Of a DNA stretch of 64,000 bases, positions 9,015 through 17,625 are shown piece after piece. Position 1 is the stretch's first letter. Each line of letters starts with the position of its first letter. The stretch lies in assembly GCA_023665905.1 (NCBI GenBank), contig JAMPDA010000001.1, positions 124,001 through 188,000 on the forward strand. The letters run 5' to 3'. This stretch comes from Roseburia sp. Lineage in GTDB: Bacteria; Bacillota; Clostridia; Christensenellales; Pumilibacteraceae. Below the pieces are notes generated by a model. That model saw only the letters and a list, made by a program, of their open reading frames with translations, had not been told where the DNA came from and ran no database searches. Made by a program: the position numbers and the translations under genes.

Positions 9015-9743
9015 ATGTTAGAGATCAGTCATGTTTCCATGGCATATGCAAACGGGCATGTAAAGGCCGTGGACGATCTGTCGTTTTCTCTTAAGGAAGG
9101 CGAGATATTCGGATTTTTGGGCGCCAATGGCGCGGGTAAGACCACAACTATCAAAATGGCGACGGGCATACTCCCCGTTAAGTCCGGAAGCATAAAGATT
9201 TGCGGTCACGACATAACGCGCGATTCCATAGCGGCAAAGCGCAATTTCGGGTTCGTGCCCGACTCGCCTATAATCTTCGACAAGTATACGGGACGCGAAT
9301 ATATCGACTTTTTGGGCGACATATACGGGGTCAGCGCCGAGCAGCGCAAAAAGGTGAGCGACGAGCTGTTAAAGCGGTTTTCGCTCGAGGACGCTTTCGA
9401 CAAGCGCATAAGCGGATATTCGCACGGCATGAAGCAGAAGATCGCAATAATAGGCGCGCTCATTCACAGTCCGTCGCTTTGGATACTCGACGAGCCGATG
9501 ATGGGCCTCGATCCGCCGTCCGCGTTTGCGCTTAAAGAACTGATGAAAGAGCACCGCGACGCGGGCAAGACGGTGTTTTTCTCCACGCACGTACTCGACG
9601 TGGCGGAAAAGATATGCGACAGAGTGGCAATAATCAATAAGGGCAAGCTCGTGCTGTGCGGCGATATTGACGAGATAAAAGCCGCAAAGGGCGACGAGAG
9701 CTTGGAAGAGATCTTTTTGTCGGTGGCAGGCGGCGATGAGTAA
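9015..9743 (+). CDS. ABC-2 type transporter, ATP-binding protein
   Basis: A 242-residue ABC ATPase. Walker A is GANGAGKTTT, the signature is SGYSHGMKQK, Walker B is LWILDEP followed by MMGLDP, and the H-loop is FFSTHVLD. The start at 9015 has AAGGAGG seven bases upstream. The gene overlaps the membrane partner by eight bases. The family (CcmA-like ATPases with ABC-2 permeases) exports peptides, lipids, polysaccharides or drugs; nothing in the sequence fixes the substrate. Confidence 0.92.
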   Translation: MLEISHVSMAYANGHVKAVDDLSFSLKEGEIFGFLGANGAGKTTTIKMATGILPVKSGSIKICGHDITRDSIAAKRNFGFVPDSPIIFDKYTGREYIDFLGDIYGVSAEQRKKVSDELLKRFSLEDAFDKRISGYSHGMKQKIAIIGALIHSPSLWILDEPMMGLDPPSAFALKELMKEHRDAGKTVFFSTHVLDVAEKICDRVAIINKGKLVLCGDIDEIKAAKGDESLEEIFLSVAGGDE

Positions 9744-11391
9744 TTTTGCGACTGTTTTAAAAGCGCTGTTTAAAAATAAATTGCGTTTCGGCACCGAAAC
9801 GAGCACAAGAAAGAAAGTCGGCATAATGAGCCTGTTCGCGCTTGCATATGCGGTCATTATGTTTTCGGTGCTTTCTTTGATCGTAACGATCGGAAATATG
9901 TTCGACATGCTTGAACTCTACATCATGTTCTACATGTTTTTGTTGATGACGGCGGCGATAATAGTGCTGATCTTCGGCATTGTCAACCTGATTTCGGTGC
10001 TGTATCTTTCCAAGGACACCGATTTTTACTCCGCGTTGCCGATAAAGCCGTCCGTCGTTTTTGCGGCAAAGCTGGCGTTTGTATATCTCATGGAAACGGC
10101 GATCGTGCTTGCCGTGCTTCTTCCCGGGGTGATAACGCTCGGAGTGATCTCGGACGCCCGGGCATGGTATTACGTGATATCGATATTGACTGTCGTAATC
10201 GTTCCGGCGCTCCCGTTGTTCATTGCGTGCATTTTCGCAATACCCGTCATGTTCTTTGCAAGCAAGCTCAAAAACCGTGCTATAGTTTCGCTCGTGTTCT
10301 ATCTGGCGCTTTTCGGAGCTATGTTCGGCGTGTACATCTATTTTATTACGGTTTCCACCGGTATAGATGCGGAAAACGTGACGGAAGCGCAAATGCAACG
10401 TCTTATAGACGCCGTGGCCGTTATCAACTATATTTTTTATCCGTATAACAGGCTCATTTTAGCGCTTTACGGTGTTCCATCGTTCGGGCTGGGCGTCGGC
10501 GCTTCGACCGTAGTCAACCTTTTGATATTTCTCAGTATTTCGATCGCGCTCACTGCGGTATTGCTGTTTGCCGCGAAATTTATGTACTCGCAGTCGGTAA
10601 AAGAGAACAATCAGACAAACGACGAAAAGGCAAAAAAGGGCGAGTTCAAAGCTAACGGCAGTCTTAGGGCGCTCGTTAAGCGCGAATACTTGAGCTCGCT
10701 ACGTACAACGCAAGTGGCGTTCCAGTGTTACGCTGTCATGCTGCTCCCTATTATCGTTTCCGTAATATTGGGCATAATGTTCCGCAATATCGCAAATTCG
10801 CCCGATATGGAAGGTGGAATGACCGGTTTCTTTTTGCTAATGCTGCTGTCGTTTATGATAGCGATATTCGCCTCGCTCGGGAATGCGGCAAGCACCACTT
10901 TTTCGCGCGAAGGCAACGCCTTTTCGTCGCTGAAGATTTTGCCGCTCGACATAAAGCGCATACTGCTTTCCAAAGTGCTCGCTTGGCTTATCCCGTCCGT
11001 AGCTGTGGCGGCGGTTTGTCTTATAATAATAAACGCCATGATATTCGATGCGCTGTTTTGCGTGTTGTCGTTTATCGCAGTGTTGCCGCTCGTTGCGGAA
11101 TTTATCACGTTCGGAGCGCTGTGGGATCTCGGCGCGCCCAAGCTGAAATGGACTGACCCGACGCAGGCGATAAAGCATAACACGCACGTCACGATCGGGC
11201 AGGTATTGATGATGGGCTCGGGCTTTTTGTCCGCCGCGCTCCTGTTTATCCTGTCCGCGACGCCGCTGTCGGCAAACGGCATAATGATCGTTCAATGGTG
11301 TTTTATATTCGCAATAGTTGTCACTTTTGCGGTAGTTGACATATTATTATACAGAAAAGCGAATGTTTATTACGACAGAATAGAAATATAA
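9736..11391 (+). CDS. ABC-2 type exporter, membrane protein
   Basis: A 551-residue protein with roughly a dozen hydrophobic segments in two clusters (about residues 30-285 and 335-545), separated by a charged cytoplasmic stretch containing KENNQTNDEKAKKGEFK. This layout fits the large ABC-2 permeases that pair with a single ATPase. The start overlaps the ATPase stop, which argues for coupled translation and a complex of the two products. Its substrate is not predictable from the sequence. Confidence 0.85.
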   Translation: MSNFATVLKALFKNKLRFGTETSTRKKVGIMSLFALAYAVIMFSVLSLIVTIGNMFDMLELYIMFYMFLLMTAAIIVLIFGIVNLISVLYLSKDTDFYSALPIKPSVVFAAKLAFVYLMETAIVLAVLLPGVITLGVISDARAWYYVISILTVVIVPALPLFIACIFAIPVMFFASKLKNRAIVSLVFYLALFGAMFGVYIYFITVSTGIDAENVTEAQMQRLIDAVAVINYIFYPYNRLILALYGVPSFGLGVGASTVVNLLIFLSISIALTAVLLFAAKFMYSQSVKENNQTNDEKAKKGEFKANGSLRALVKREYLSSLRTTQVAFQCYAVMLLPIIVSVILGIMFRNIANSPDMEGGMTGFFLLMLLSFMIAIFASLGNAASTTFSREGNAFSSLKILPLDIKRILLSKVLAWLIPSVAVAAVCLIIINAMIFDALFCVLSFIAVLPLVAEFITFGALWDLGAPKLKWTDPTQAIKHNTHVTIGQVLMMGSGFLSAALLFILSATPLSANGIMIVQWCFIFAIVVTFAVVDILLYRKANVYYDRIEI

Positions 11392-11409
11392 ACCGTAGAG
11401 GTCGTTGTT

Positions 11410-14109
11410 TTGGATTGGTACAATAAATCGGCAGACAGCGTATTGGACGAGCTTGAAACGTCCGAGCGTGGTCTTTCCGAGACGGAGGCGCAAAGGCGTC
11501 GGAGTGTTTACGGCGAAAATAAGCTCGCAGAGCCAAAAAAGCAAAGCGTGCTTATAAAATTTCTGTTGCAATTTACAAATGTGATGGTGATAGTGCTCAT
11601 TGCGGCGGCTATCGTTTCCGCAGTGATCGCCGTTGTCGAAAAGCAGTATTCCGATTTTATAGACGTGGCGATAATACTCGCCATAGTTATACTTAACGCC
11701 GTTATCGGCACTGTGCAGGAATGTAAAGCGGAAAAGGCGATGGAGTCGCTCAAAAAAATGAGCGCGCCGTTTTGCAAGGTCCGTCGCGACGGCGAAGTAA
11801 AAAAGACGCCGACTTCGGAGCTCGTAGTCGGGGACGTGGTGATATTGGAAGCCGGCGACGTCGCGCCTGCCGATATGCGCATAATTAAGTGCGCGTCGCT
11901 TAAAGCCGAATCGTCAACACTGACGGGCGAGTCCGTTCCTTCCGACAAGTTCTCCGAAGCTATCGACGGCGAAAAGCAGCTCGCCGATCGCGACAATATG
12001 CTGTACAGCTCAAACACCGTTACGTACGGTCGCGGCGAAGGCGTAGTTACGGCTATCGGCATGTCTGCCGAGATAGGAAAGATAGCGGATATGCTTTCTT
12101 CGAGCGAAAAAGAAATTACGCCGCTTCAAAAAAAGCTCAATGCGGTCGGGAAGTTCATTTCCATAGCGGTGCTGATCATTGCAGCGGCGGTGTTTGTTAT
12201 CGGCGTGCTGTCGGCATTCGGAACGGGCTCGGTTACCGCCGACGCAATAATCGATTCGTTTATGACCGCCGTCGCGCTTGCGGTGGCGGCTATCCCCGAA
12301 AGTCTTACGGCTGTCATAACCATAATAATGGCGCTTGGCGTGCAGAAGCTGTCCAAAGAAAACGCCGTCGTCAAAAAGCTGCCGGCAGTGGAAACGCTCG
12401 GAAGCACCAATGTGATATGCTCGGATAAAACGGGCACGCTTACGCTAAACAAGATGACCGTCGAAAAGCTCTATGCCGACGGCGCGTTTTCGCCCGATAG
12501 CGACAGCGCGACCGTGGAAAGACTGCTCAAGTGCATGTGCTTATGCAACGACACCGTAGCCAAATCGGAGAGCGGAAGCTTCGTCACCATAGGCGACCCC
12601 ACCGAAACTGCGCTCGTCGATTATGCGCACAAGCTGGGCGTGGAAAAAACGGCGCTCGACGCCGCCTGTCCGCGCGTGGACGAGATTCCGTTCGACTCCG
12701 AAAGGAAGTTGATGACGACGGTCAACCGCGAGCCGGACGGCGATATCGAGTACACAAAAGGCGCGGCCGACGAGCTAATTGTGCGCTGCACGCATATTCT
12801 CGACGGCGGAAAGTCGCGCGAGATAGCGCAAGGCGATATCGACGCGATAATCGCCGCCAATAAGGAAATGGCGGACGCCGCACTTCGCGTATTGGCGTAT
12901 GCGTACAAAAAAAGCGACGGCGGCGCGCGCGAGCAGGGACTTACGTTTATCGGGTTATCCGGCATGATAGATCCGCCGCGCGAAGAAGTTAATGATTCGG
13001 TGGCGCTATGCAAAAGCGCCGGAATAACCGTAGTGATGATAACGGGCGATAATCTCAATACCGCCGTCGCCATCGCTTCCGCGCTCGGGATATGCGAAAA
13101 TTCCGATCAAGCCGTTACGGGCGCGGACGTACAGGCTATGACGGACAACGAGCTCGTTCGCCGCGCGCCGTCGCTTAGAGTGTATGCGCGCGTTTCGCCG
13201 GAGCACAAGGTCAGGATAGTCAAGGCGTGGAAGGCGAACGGCATGATCGTCGCCATGACGGGCGACGGCGTAAACGACGCGCCGAGCATTAAGGCGGCGG
13301 ACATCGGCGTGGGAATGGGCATAACGGGCACAGAGGTTACAAAGGAAGCGGCGGACATGGTGCTCGCCGACGACAACTTTGCGACGATAGTCACGGCTGT
13401 CAGGACCGGCAGGACCATATTTTCCAATATGCAAAAGACTGTGCAATACTTGCTTGCCGCCAATCTTTCGGAAGTGCTTTCGCTGTTTTTGGCGACGTTG
13501 ATATTCGCGTTTTCGGACGATCCGTACGTATTTTTGCTTCCGCTTCAGATATTATGGGTAAATCTCGTGACCGACAGCTTGCCTGCGCTCGCGTTGGGAC
13601 TCGAGCCGCCCGAGGGCGACGTTATGGCAAGTCCGCCGCGCTCCGCAGGCGACAGCCTTTTTTCGGGCGGCGTCGGCGTAAATGTCGTATATCAGGGAAT
13701 ATTGCAGACGTGTATTGTTCTCGGCGTATTTTTGGGTTGCGCCTTTACGGGCTGGGGACACGAAGTGGGAACTACAATGGCATTTCTGTCGCTGTGCTTT
13801 GTGCAACTGTTCCACGCATTTAACGCGCGCAGTCTTAAAGGTTCGCTGTTTAATAAGAATTTCTTTAAAAACAAGACCATGTTTATCGCGTTCTTCGTAG
13901 GCGCGGCGCTGACAGTCGGGGTGGCATGTATTCCGTTTACTCACGATATTTTTTCGTTGCAATGGCTTAACGGCATGCAGTGGCTGACGGTCATTCTGTG
14001 TTCGCTGTCCGTAATACCCGCAGTGGAGATCGCAAAAGCGATAATGCGTCTATATCGCAAAAAGCGCGCCGCGTCGGAACGTAAAATTAATGCGGAAATT
14101 TTAAAATAG
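11410..14109 (+). CDS. P-type Ca2+ ATPase (PacL/SERCA-like)
   Basis: An 899-residue P2A-type ATPase that would pump Ca2+ out of the cell. Landmarks: TGES at 172-175 (actuator), DKTGTLT with phosphorylated Asp339, GDGVNDA at 618-624, and about ten membrane helices. M4 reads IPESLTA in place of the usual IPEGLPA but keeps the ion-binding Glu. M5 keeps Asn and Glu (NLSEVLSLFL) and M6 keeps Asn-Thr-Asp (WVNLVTDSLPA), so both Ca2+ sites look intact. Translation starts at TTG 11410, eight bases after an AGAGG site. It lies 18 bases after the ABC permease and may be co-transcribed with it. Confidence 0.93.
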   Translation: MDWYNKSADSVLDELETSERGLSETEAQRRRSVYGENKLAEPKKQSVLIKFLLQFTNVMVIVLIAAAIVSAVIAVVEKQYSDFIDVAIILAIVILNAVIGTVQECKAEKAMESLKKMSAPFCKVRRDGEVKKTPTSELVVGDVVILEAGDVAPADMRIIKCASLKAESSTLTGESVPSDKFSEAIDGEKQLADRDNMLYSSNTVTYGRGEGVVTAIGMSAEIGKIADMLSSSEKEITPLQKKLNAVGKFISIAVLIIAAAVFVIGVLSAFGTGSVTADAIIDSFMTAVALAVAAIPESLTAVITIIMALGVQKLSKENAVVKKLPAVETLGSTNVICSDKTGTLTLNKMTVEKLYADGAFSPDSDSATVERLLKCMCLCNDTVAKSESGSFVTIGDPTETALVDYAHKLGVEKTALDAACPRVDEIPFDSERKLMTTVNREPDGDIEYTKGAADELIVRCTHILDGGKSREIAQGDIDAIIAANKEMADAALRVLAYAYKKSDGGAREQGLTFIGLSGMIDPPREEVNDSVALCKSAGITVVMITGDNLNTAVAIASALGICENSDQAVTGADVQAMTDNELVRRAPSLRVYARVSPEHKVRIVKAWKANGMIVAMTGDGVNDAPSIKAADIGVGMGITGTEVTKEAADMVLADDNFATIVTAVRTGRTIFSNMQKTVQYLLAANLSEVLSLFLATLIFAFSDDPYVFLLPLQILWVNLVTDSLPALALGLEPPEGDVMASPPRSAGDSLFSGGVGVNVVYQGILQTCIVLGVFLGCAFTGWGHEVGTTMAFLSLCFVQLFHAFNARSLKGSLFNKNFFKNKTMFIAFFVGAALTVGVACIPFTHDIFSLQWLNGMQWLTVILCSLSVIPAVEIAKAIMRLYRKKRAASERKINAEILK

Positions 14110-14112
14110 GTA

Positions 14113-14141
14113 TTGCATAACCGCAGTAAATGTGGTATATT
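14113..14141 (+). promoter_or_regulatory. Sigma-A promoter of the dCMP deaminase gene
   Basis: TTGCAT (14113-14118), a 17-bp spacer and TATATT (14136-14141). Transcription would begin near 14148. This rules out the GTG at 14132 as a translation start, because it lies inside the promoter. Confidence 0.65.
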
Positions 14142-14170
14142 ATCCGTATATCAATCGGATGGCTTTACTT

Positions 14171-14635
14171 ATGGATAAATGGGATGATCGCTTTATGGAT
14201 ATAGCTCACACCGTCGCGTCGTGGTCGAGCTGTTATCAGGATAACCGCCAGATCGGCGCAGTTATAGCAAAAAACAAGCGGATCATGACTACAGGGTATA
14301 ACGGTGCGAGTTCGGGCATACAAAGCTGTAAAGAAAAGGGCGAGTGCCTGCGCAGAAAACTCAATATCCCGTCCGGTACGCGTCACGAACTGTGCTATGC
14401 GACGCACGCGGAGCAAAACGCGATAATACAGGCGGCGCGCATGGGTATTTGTATAGATGGAGCCACTTTGTACTGCACGCATCAGCCGTGCGCCATCTGC
14501 ACCAAAATGATAATCAACAGCGGCATCACGCGCGTTGTCTACGAAAACGGCTATCCCGACGATTTCTCGTTGGAGCTTTTCAAAGAAGCCGGCGTAGATA
14601 TAGAACGGTATTCGGCGGATAAGACGGATAAATAG
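14171..14635 (+). CDS. dCMP deaminase (ComEB-like)
   Basis: A 154-residue zinc-dependent deaminase that turns dCMP into dUMP for thymidylate synthesis. The zinc site is HAEQNAI plus PCAIC; the Glu of HAE is the proton shuttle. Upstream, QIGAVIAKNKRIMTTGYNGASSG is the nucleotide-binding part, and cysteines in SCKEKGECLR fit the second zinc site of this family. I chose ATG 14171 because the protein then starts MDKWDDRFM like its relatives and lies 23 bases after the predicted transcription start; ATG 14159 is possible. Confidence 0.88.
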   Translation: MDKWDDRFMDIAHTVASWSSCYQDNRQIGAVIAKNKRIMTTGYNGASSGIQSCKEKGECLRRKLNIPSGTRHELCYATHAEQNAIIQAARMGICIDGATLYCTHQPCAICTKMIINSGITRVVYENGYPDDFSLELFKEAGVDIERYSADKTDK

Positions 14636-14679
14636 TGTCTTTTCGATCGTATATTTAATTTTCACACAAGGAGAGAAAG

Positions 14680-15195
14680 ATGAATTATTGCACAAAATGC
14701 GGCAATCCCATACCCGAAAACGCTAAGTTTTGCTCGAAGTGCGGTGCGCCCGTAAGCGGCGGGCAGTCGAGCGCCGAAAATGTATCCGCGCCGTCTGTCG
14801 TAGAGGAAAAGCCGCCGAAAGAGCCTAAAAAGCCCGTAGACTTTACAAAGTTCAATAAGATATTTTGGATGCTGTTCGTAGTTTCGGGCGTGTGCGCATA
14901 TCTGCTGTCGGAAGCCGCCGTGGCGTATACGAGCGTTTCCACCGGCTTTACGATCACGCTCGGTGTGCTCGCCATAATAGCTGCGATTTGTTTCTGCGCG
15001 ACGGGTATAGTCAGATTTATCTCGTTCCTGAAAGAAAGCGAGGAAAATCGCGCCAAATACCGCCTGTGCAATAGCCTGTGCCTTGCTATCGGTATTATCG
15101 TGTTTGTGTTTGTGCTGTTGGTGTGCATAGCTGTGTTTATTTCGGCATCCGACTATGCGGATATGTCCGACGCGTTTTCGTCGCTGTTCGGTTGA
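14680..15195 (+). CDS. Zinc-ribbon membrane protein
   Basis: A 171-residue protein of unknown role. Residues 4-22 form a zinc ribbon with two CxxC pairs (CTKCGNPIPENAKFCSKCG). A Pro/Lys-rich linker follows, then three hydrophobic segments (about 65-85, 88-112 and 128-153). Such proteins are common in Firmicutes and rarely characterised. An AAGGAGAG site precedes the ATG. It lies 44 bases after the deaminase gene, with a terminator after it, so the two may share a transcript. Confidence 0.8.
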   Translation: MNYCTKCGNPIPENAKFCSKCGAPVSGGQSSAENVSAPSVVEEKPPKEPKKPVDFTKFNKIFWMLFVVSGVCAYLLSEAAVAYTSVSTGFTITLGVLAIIAAICFCATGIVRFISFLKESEENRAKYRLCNSLCLAIGIIVFVFVLLVCIAVFISASDYADMSDAFSSLFG

Positions 15196-15212
15196 TATCT
15201 AAAGCAACATTT

Positions 15213-15243
15213 CCGCTCCGCAAAAGTGCAGAGCGGATTTTTT
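15213..15243 (+). terminator. Rho-independent terminator
   Basis: CCGCTC (15213-15218) pairs with GAGCGG (15231-15236), extended inside by GCA/TGC around an AAAG loop, followed by six T residues. It closes the zinc-ribbon gene and isolates the small-RNA locus that follows. Confidence 0.88.
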
Positions 15244-15273
15244 GTTGCGTTTCGACATTTCGCTATAAGTGCC

Positions 15274-15302
15274 TTGACTTTTGTCGGTAGGCAAGATATT
15301 TT
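15274..15302 (+). promoter_or_regulatory. Sigma-A promoter of a candidate small RNA
   Basis: TTGACT (15274-15279), 17 bp, TATTTT (15297-15302). The predicted transcription start (15308-15310) coincides with the first base of a strong closing stem. No reading frame of useful size follows before the terminator. Confidence 0.65.
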
Positions 15303-15308
15303 ATAAAT

Positions 15309-15372
15309 AAGCGGCGAGGCATGTAGCCCATTGCGAGAAGATAATGCTTCTTGCGGCTCGTCGCTTTTTTTT
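15309..15372 (+). ncRNA. Candidate structured small RNA, about 64 nt
   Basis: The stretch between the zinc-ribbon gene and ctsR has no gene but forms a compact three-way junction. The outer stem is AGCGGCGA (15310-15317) with TCGTCGCT (15358-15365), eight pairs with one G-U. Inside are a short hairpin GGC/GCC (15318-15320 with 15326-15328) and a longer one GCGAGAAG/CTTCTTGC (15333-15340 with 15347-15354). Eight T residues follow the outer stem directly, so the RNA would end as its own terminator. A promoter lies just upstream, and ctsR has a separate promoter at 15427. I do not recognise a known RNA family. Confidence 0.5.
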
Positions 15373-15426
15373 GTTTTTTCTTTCCGATACGCATAAAAAT
15401 ATTTTTTGATTTTTTGTTAAAAAGGC

Positions 15427-15455
15427 TTGACATGCCGGAAGATACGTATTATAAT
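15427..15455 (+). promoter_or_regulatory. Consensus sigma-A promoter of the ctsR operon
   Basis: A perfect TTGACA (15427-15432) and a perfect TATAAT (15450-15455) with a 17-bp spacer. A promoter this strong fits a gene set kept off by a repressor. Confidence 0.93.
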
Positions 15456-15465
15456 TCGATTATAG

Positions 15466-15482
15466 TTTGACTATCTTTGACC
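15466..15482 (-). promoter_or_regulatory. CtsR operator
   Basis: On the minus strand the site reads GGTCAAA-GAT-AGTCAAA, an exact match to the CtsR heptad repeat RGTCAAA-NAN-RGTCAAA. It covers the predicted transcription start, so bound CtsR would block initiation. A further single heptad GGTCAAA lies at 15510-15516, next to and partly within the Shine-Dalgarno region of ctsR. Confidence 0.93.
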
Positions 15483-15526
15483 TTTGATGAAAGTCGAACG
15501 ATGCAGAGCGGTCAAAAGGAGGTATC

Positions 15527-16006
15527 ATGACTGTAAGCGATATAATAGAGCGGTTCCTGTTGGACACGATGGGCGAGGACATGTCCGTCAATTTCAATCG
15601 CAACGAGCTTGCTCAGTATTTTTCAGTTGCGCCCAGTCAGATAAACTACGTGCTGTCCACGCGCTTTACGGTGGAGCGCGGTTATCTAACGGAGAGCAGG
15701 CGCGGCGGCGGCGGCTCCGTAAAGCTGATGCGCATAACCGAAAACGCGGACGACGTGTTGTTACGATATATAGACGACACGCTTTCCGAGGGAATAGAAT
15801 ACTCTAAGGCGTGTCAGATAGTGGAAAGGCTCGTAAACGACGGCGTGTATACCGACAGCGAGGCGGCGCTTATTAAAGCCGCAATATCCGATAAGGCTTT
15901 GATCGCGCCCACAATGACCAAGGGTAGGCTGAGGGGTTCGATATTGAAGAACATACTGCTCGAAACGCTTAAGATACACAACGGCGAAGCGGCGAGCGAC
16001 GAATGA
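15527..16006 (+). CDS. ctsR: Class III heat-shock repressor CtsR
   Basis: A 159-residue winged-helix repressor. The N-terminal DNA-binding part contains NELAQYFSVAPSQINYVLSTRF and the wing tetraglycine stretch RGGGGSVKL (canonical RGGGG). The C-terminal part is the dimerisation domain that McsB phosphorylates on arginine in related systems. It starts the ctsR-mcsA-mcsB-clpC operon and represses it through the operator upstream. The ATG has a strong AAAGGAGG site. Confidence 0.95.
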   Translation: MTVSDIIERFLLDTMGEDMSVNFNRNELAQYFSVAPSQINYVLSTRFTVERGYLTESRRGGGGSVKLMRITENADDVLLRYIDDTLSEGIEYSKACQIVERLVNDGVYTDSEAALIKAAISDKALIAPTMTKGRLRGSILKNILLETLKIHNGEAASDE

Positions 16007-16052
16007 TGTAATTTCCGCCCTTTGGGGAAGAATATAATATGCGGAGGCAATA

Positions 16053-16568
16053 ATGAAGTGCACCAAATGCGGGCTCAGAGAAGCCACGACGGAAGTCTTG
16101 CAAAGACACAATAATCACATAGAAAAACAATATCTGTGCAGCGAGTGCGCCAAAGACTACAGGCCGGAATCGCTTGCCGACGAGTTCAACATACTCAACA
16201 AGTTGATAAACGGGTCGCCTATGGGACTTTTATCCAATCTCGATTCGCTTTTCGGCACGTCTGCCGTTAAGACCCTTATATGTCCCGATTGCAGGACCAC
16301 GAGCGAAGAATTTATAAAAACGGGGTTCGTCGGCTGCCCGAGATGTTACGAGGTGTTCGAGCCGCTCGTTGCGCAGACCGTAAAAAAGCTACAGCAGTCG
16401 GATAGACATGTGGGAAAAACTCCGTTCGGCGCGGAAGATCAGGCGGCAGAGGAAGCGCGCTTAAAGAGCGAGCTTATGGCGGCTATCGACAGCGGAGATT
16501 ACGCAAAGGCGAGTGAGCTGAGCGCCAAGCTCAACGGCATTACCGGAAAAAATGGGGAGGTCAAATAA
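16053..16568 (+). CDS. mcsA: McsA, activator of protein arginine kinase
   Basis: A 171-residue protein with four CxxC pairs: CTKCG and CSEC in the first zinc region, CPDC and CPRC in the second. The C-terminal part (about 135-165) has the UVR-like motif LKSELMAAIDSGDYAKASEL. In related bacteria McsA binds and activates McsB. Its stop codon directly abuts the mcsB start, consistent with complex formation and equal synthesis. Confidence 0.93.
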   Translation: MKCTKCGLREATTEVLQRHNNHIEKQYLCSECAKDYRPESLADEFNILNKLINGSPMGLLSNLDSLFGTSAVKTLICPDCRTTSEEFIKTGFVGCPRCYEVFEPLVAQTVKKLQQSDRHVGKTPFGAEDQAAEEARLKSELMAAIDSGDYAKASELSAKLNGITGKNGEVK

Positions 16569-17573
16569 ATGGACGATACGACGATAATTTCCACAAGGAT
16601 ACGCCTTGCGCGCAATGTTGACGGTTTGCCGTTTCCGCACAAGCTCGGGGAAATGCCGGCAAGACAGGTGACGGACAAAGTCGCGCAGGCGCTCATGCCC
16701 GTGGATAAATTCACGCGGTTCGACATGAGCGGCGTTTCGCGGCTCGAGGGCACGATCTTGCAGGAAAAGCACTTGATAAGTCCCGACCTCTTGGAAAGTT
16801 CATTCGGCGCAGTGCTGATAAATGCGGACGAAACCGTTTCCGTCATGGTCAACGAGGAGGATCACATTCGCGAGCAGGTGATAATGCCGGGCTTATCGCT
16901 CGATCAGGCGTACGACAGAGTCAACGGCATAGACGATATCTTGAGCAAAAGCATAAAGTTCTGTTTCAGCCGTCGGTTCGGATATCTTACTTCATGCGCA
17001 ACAAATCTCGGCACGGGCATGCGCGCATCTGTTATGATGTTTTTGCCTGCGCTCACCATGACCAACATGATTGACGCTTGCATAAACGACGTCGGACGGC
17101 TCAATATGACCGTGCGCGGAGTGTACGGCGAGGGCAGTAAGGCCGACGGATATCTTTATCAGATAAGCAATCAACGCACTCTCGGCGTAAAGGAATCGGA
17201 GATACTCGATTCGGTAAAGGGCGCGATAAATCATATCCTCGAGTCCGAGCTTCGCGCGCGGCAGCTCCTAAAGCGCGACGAGGCGGAGCTTAAAGACAAG
17301 ATATATCGCGCCTGGGGGGTCGCAGAAAACGCCTACAAGCTGTCTACCGCCGAAGCTATGCAGCTGCTCGCAATGGTGCGTTTGGGCGGATATTACGGAT
17401 ATATCGACGTCAAGGACAGCGGCGCGCTTCAAAAGCTCATTACAAACTGCCAGCCTGCCAATATGCAGTGGTTGGGTGGTAAAAACATGAGTACGGACGA
17501 GCGCGATATCATGCGCGCGCGTTACGTGGCGTCAACGCTCGGCTCGGCGGCGGCAAAGACAAAAAATAATTGA
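16569..17573 (+). CDS. mcsB: Protein arginine kinase McsB
   Basis: A 334-residue member of the phosphagen kinase fold that phosphorylates arginines on CtsR and on proteins destined for ClpCP. Recognisable parts are STRIRLARNVDGLPFP (nucleotide-binding arginines), the VNEEDHIR segment, the catalytic-loop SCATNLGTGMRASV, and RGVYGEGSKADGYLYQISNQ near the active site. Length fits the family. Start is directly after mcsA. Confidence 0.95.
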   Translation: MDDTTIISTRIRLARNVDGLPFPHKLGEMPARQVTDKVAQALMPVDKFTRFDMSGVSRLEGTILQEKHLISPDLLESSFGAVLINADETVSVMVNEEDHIREQVIMPGLSLDQAYDRVNGIDDILSKSIKFCFSRRFGYLTSCATNLGTGMRASVMMFLPALTMTNMIDACINDVGRLNMTVRGVYGEGSKADGYLYQISNQRTLGVKESEILDSVKGAINHILESELRARQLLKRDEAELKDKIYRAWGVAENAYKLSTAEAMQLLAMVRLGGYYGYIDVKDSGALQKLITNCQPANMQWLGGKNMSTDERDIMRARYVASTLGSAAAKTKNN

Positions 17574-17625
17574 ATTTAGATGCTTGAAAAACATTTCATG
17601 TAAATGAAAAAAGGAGAATAACATC

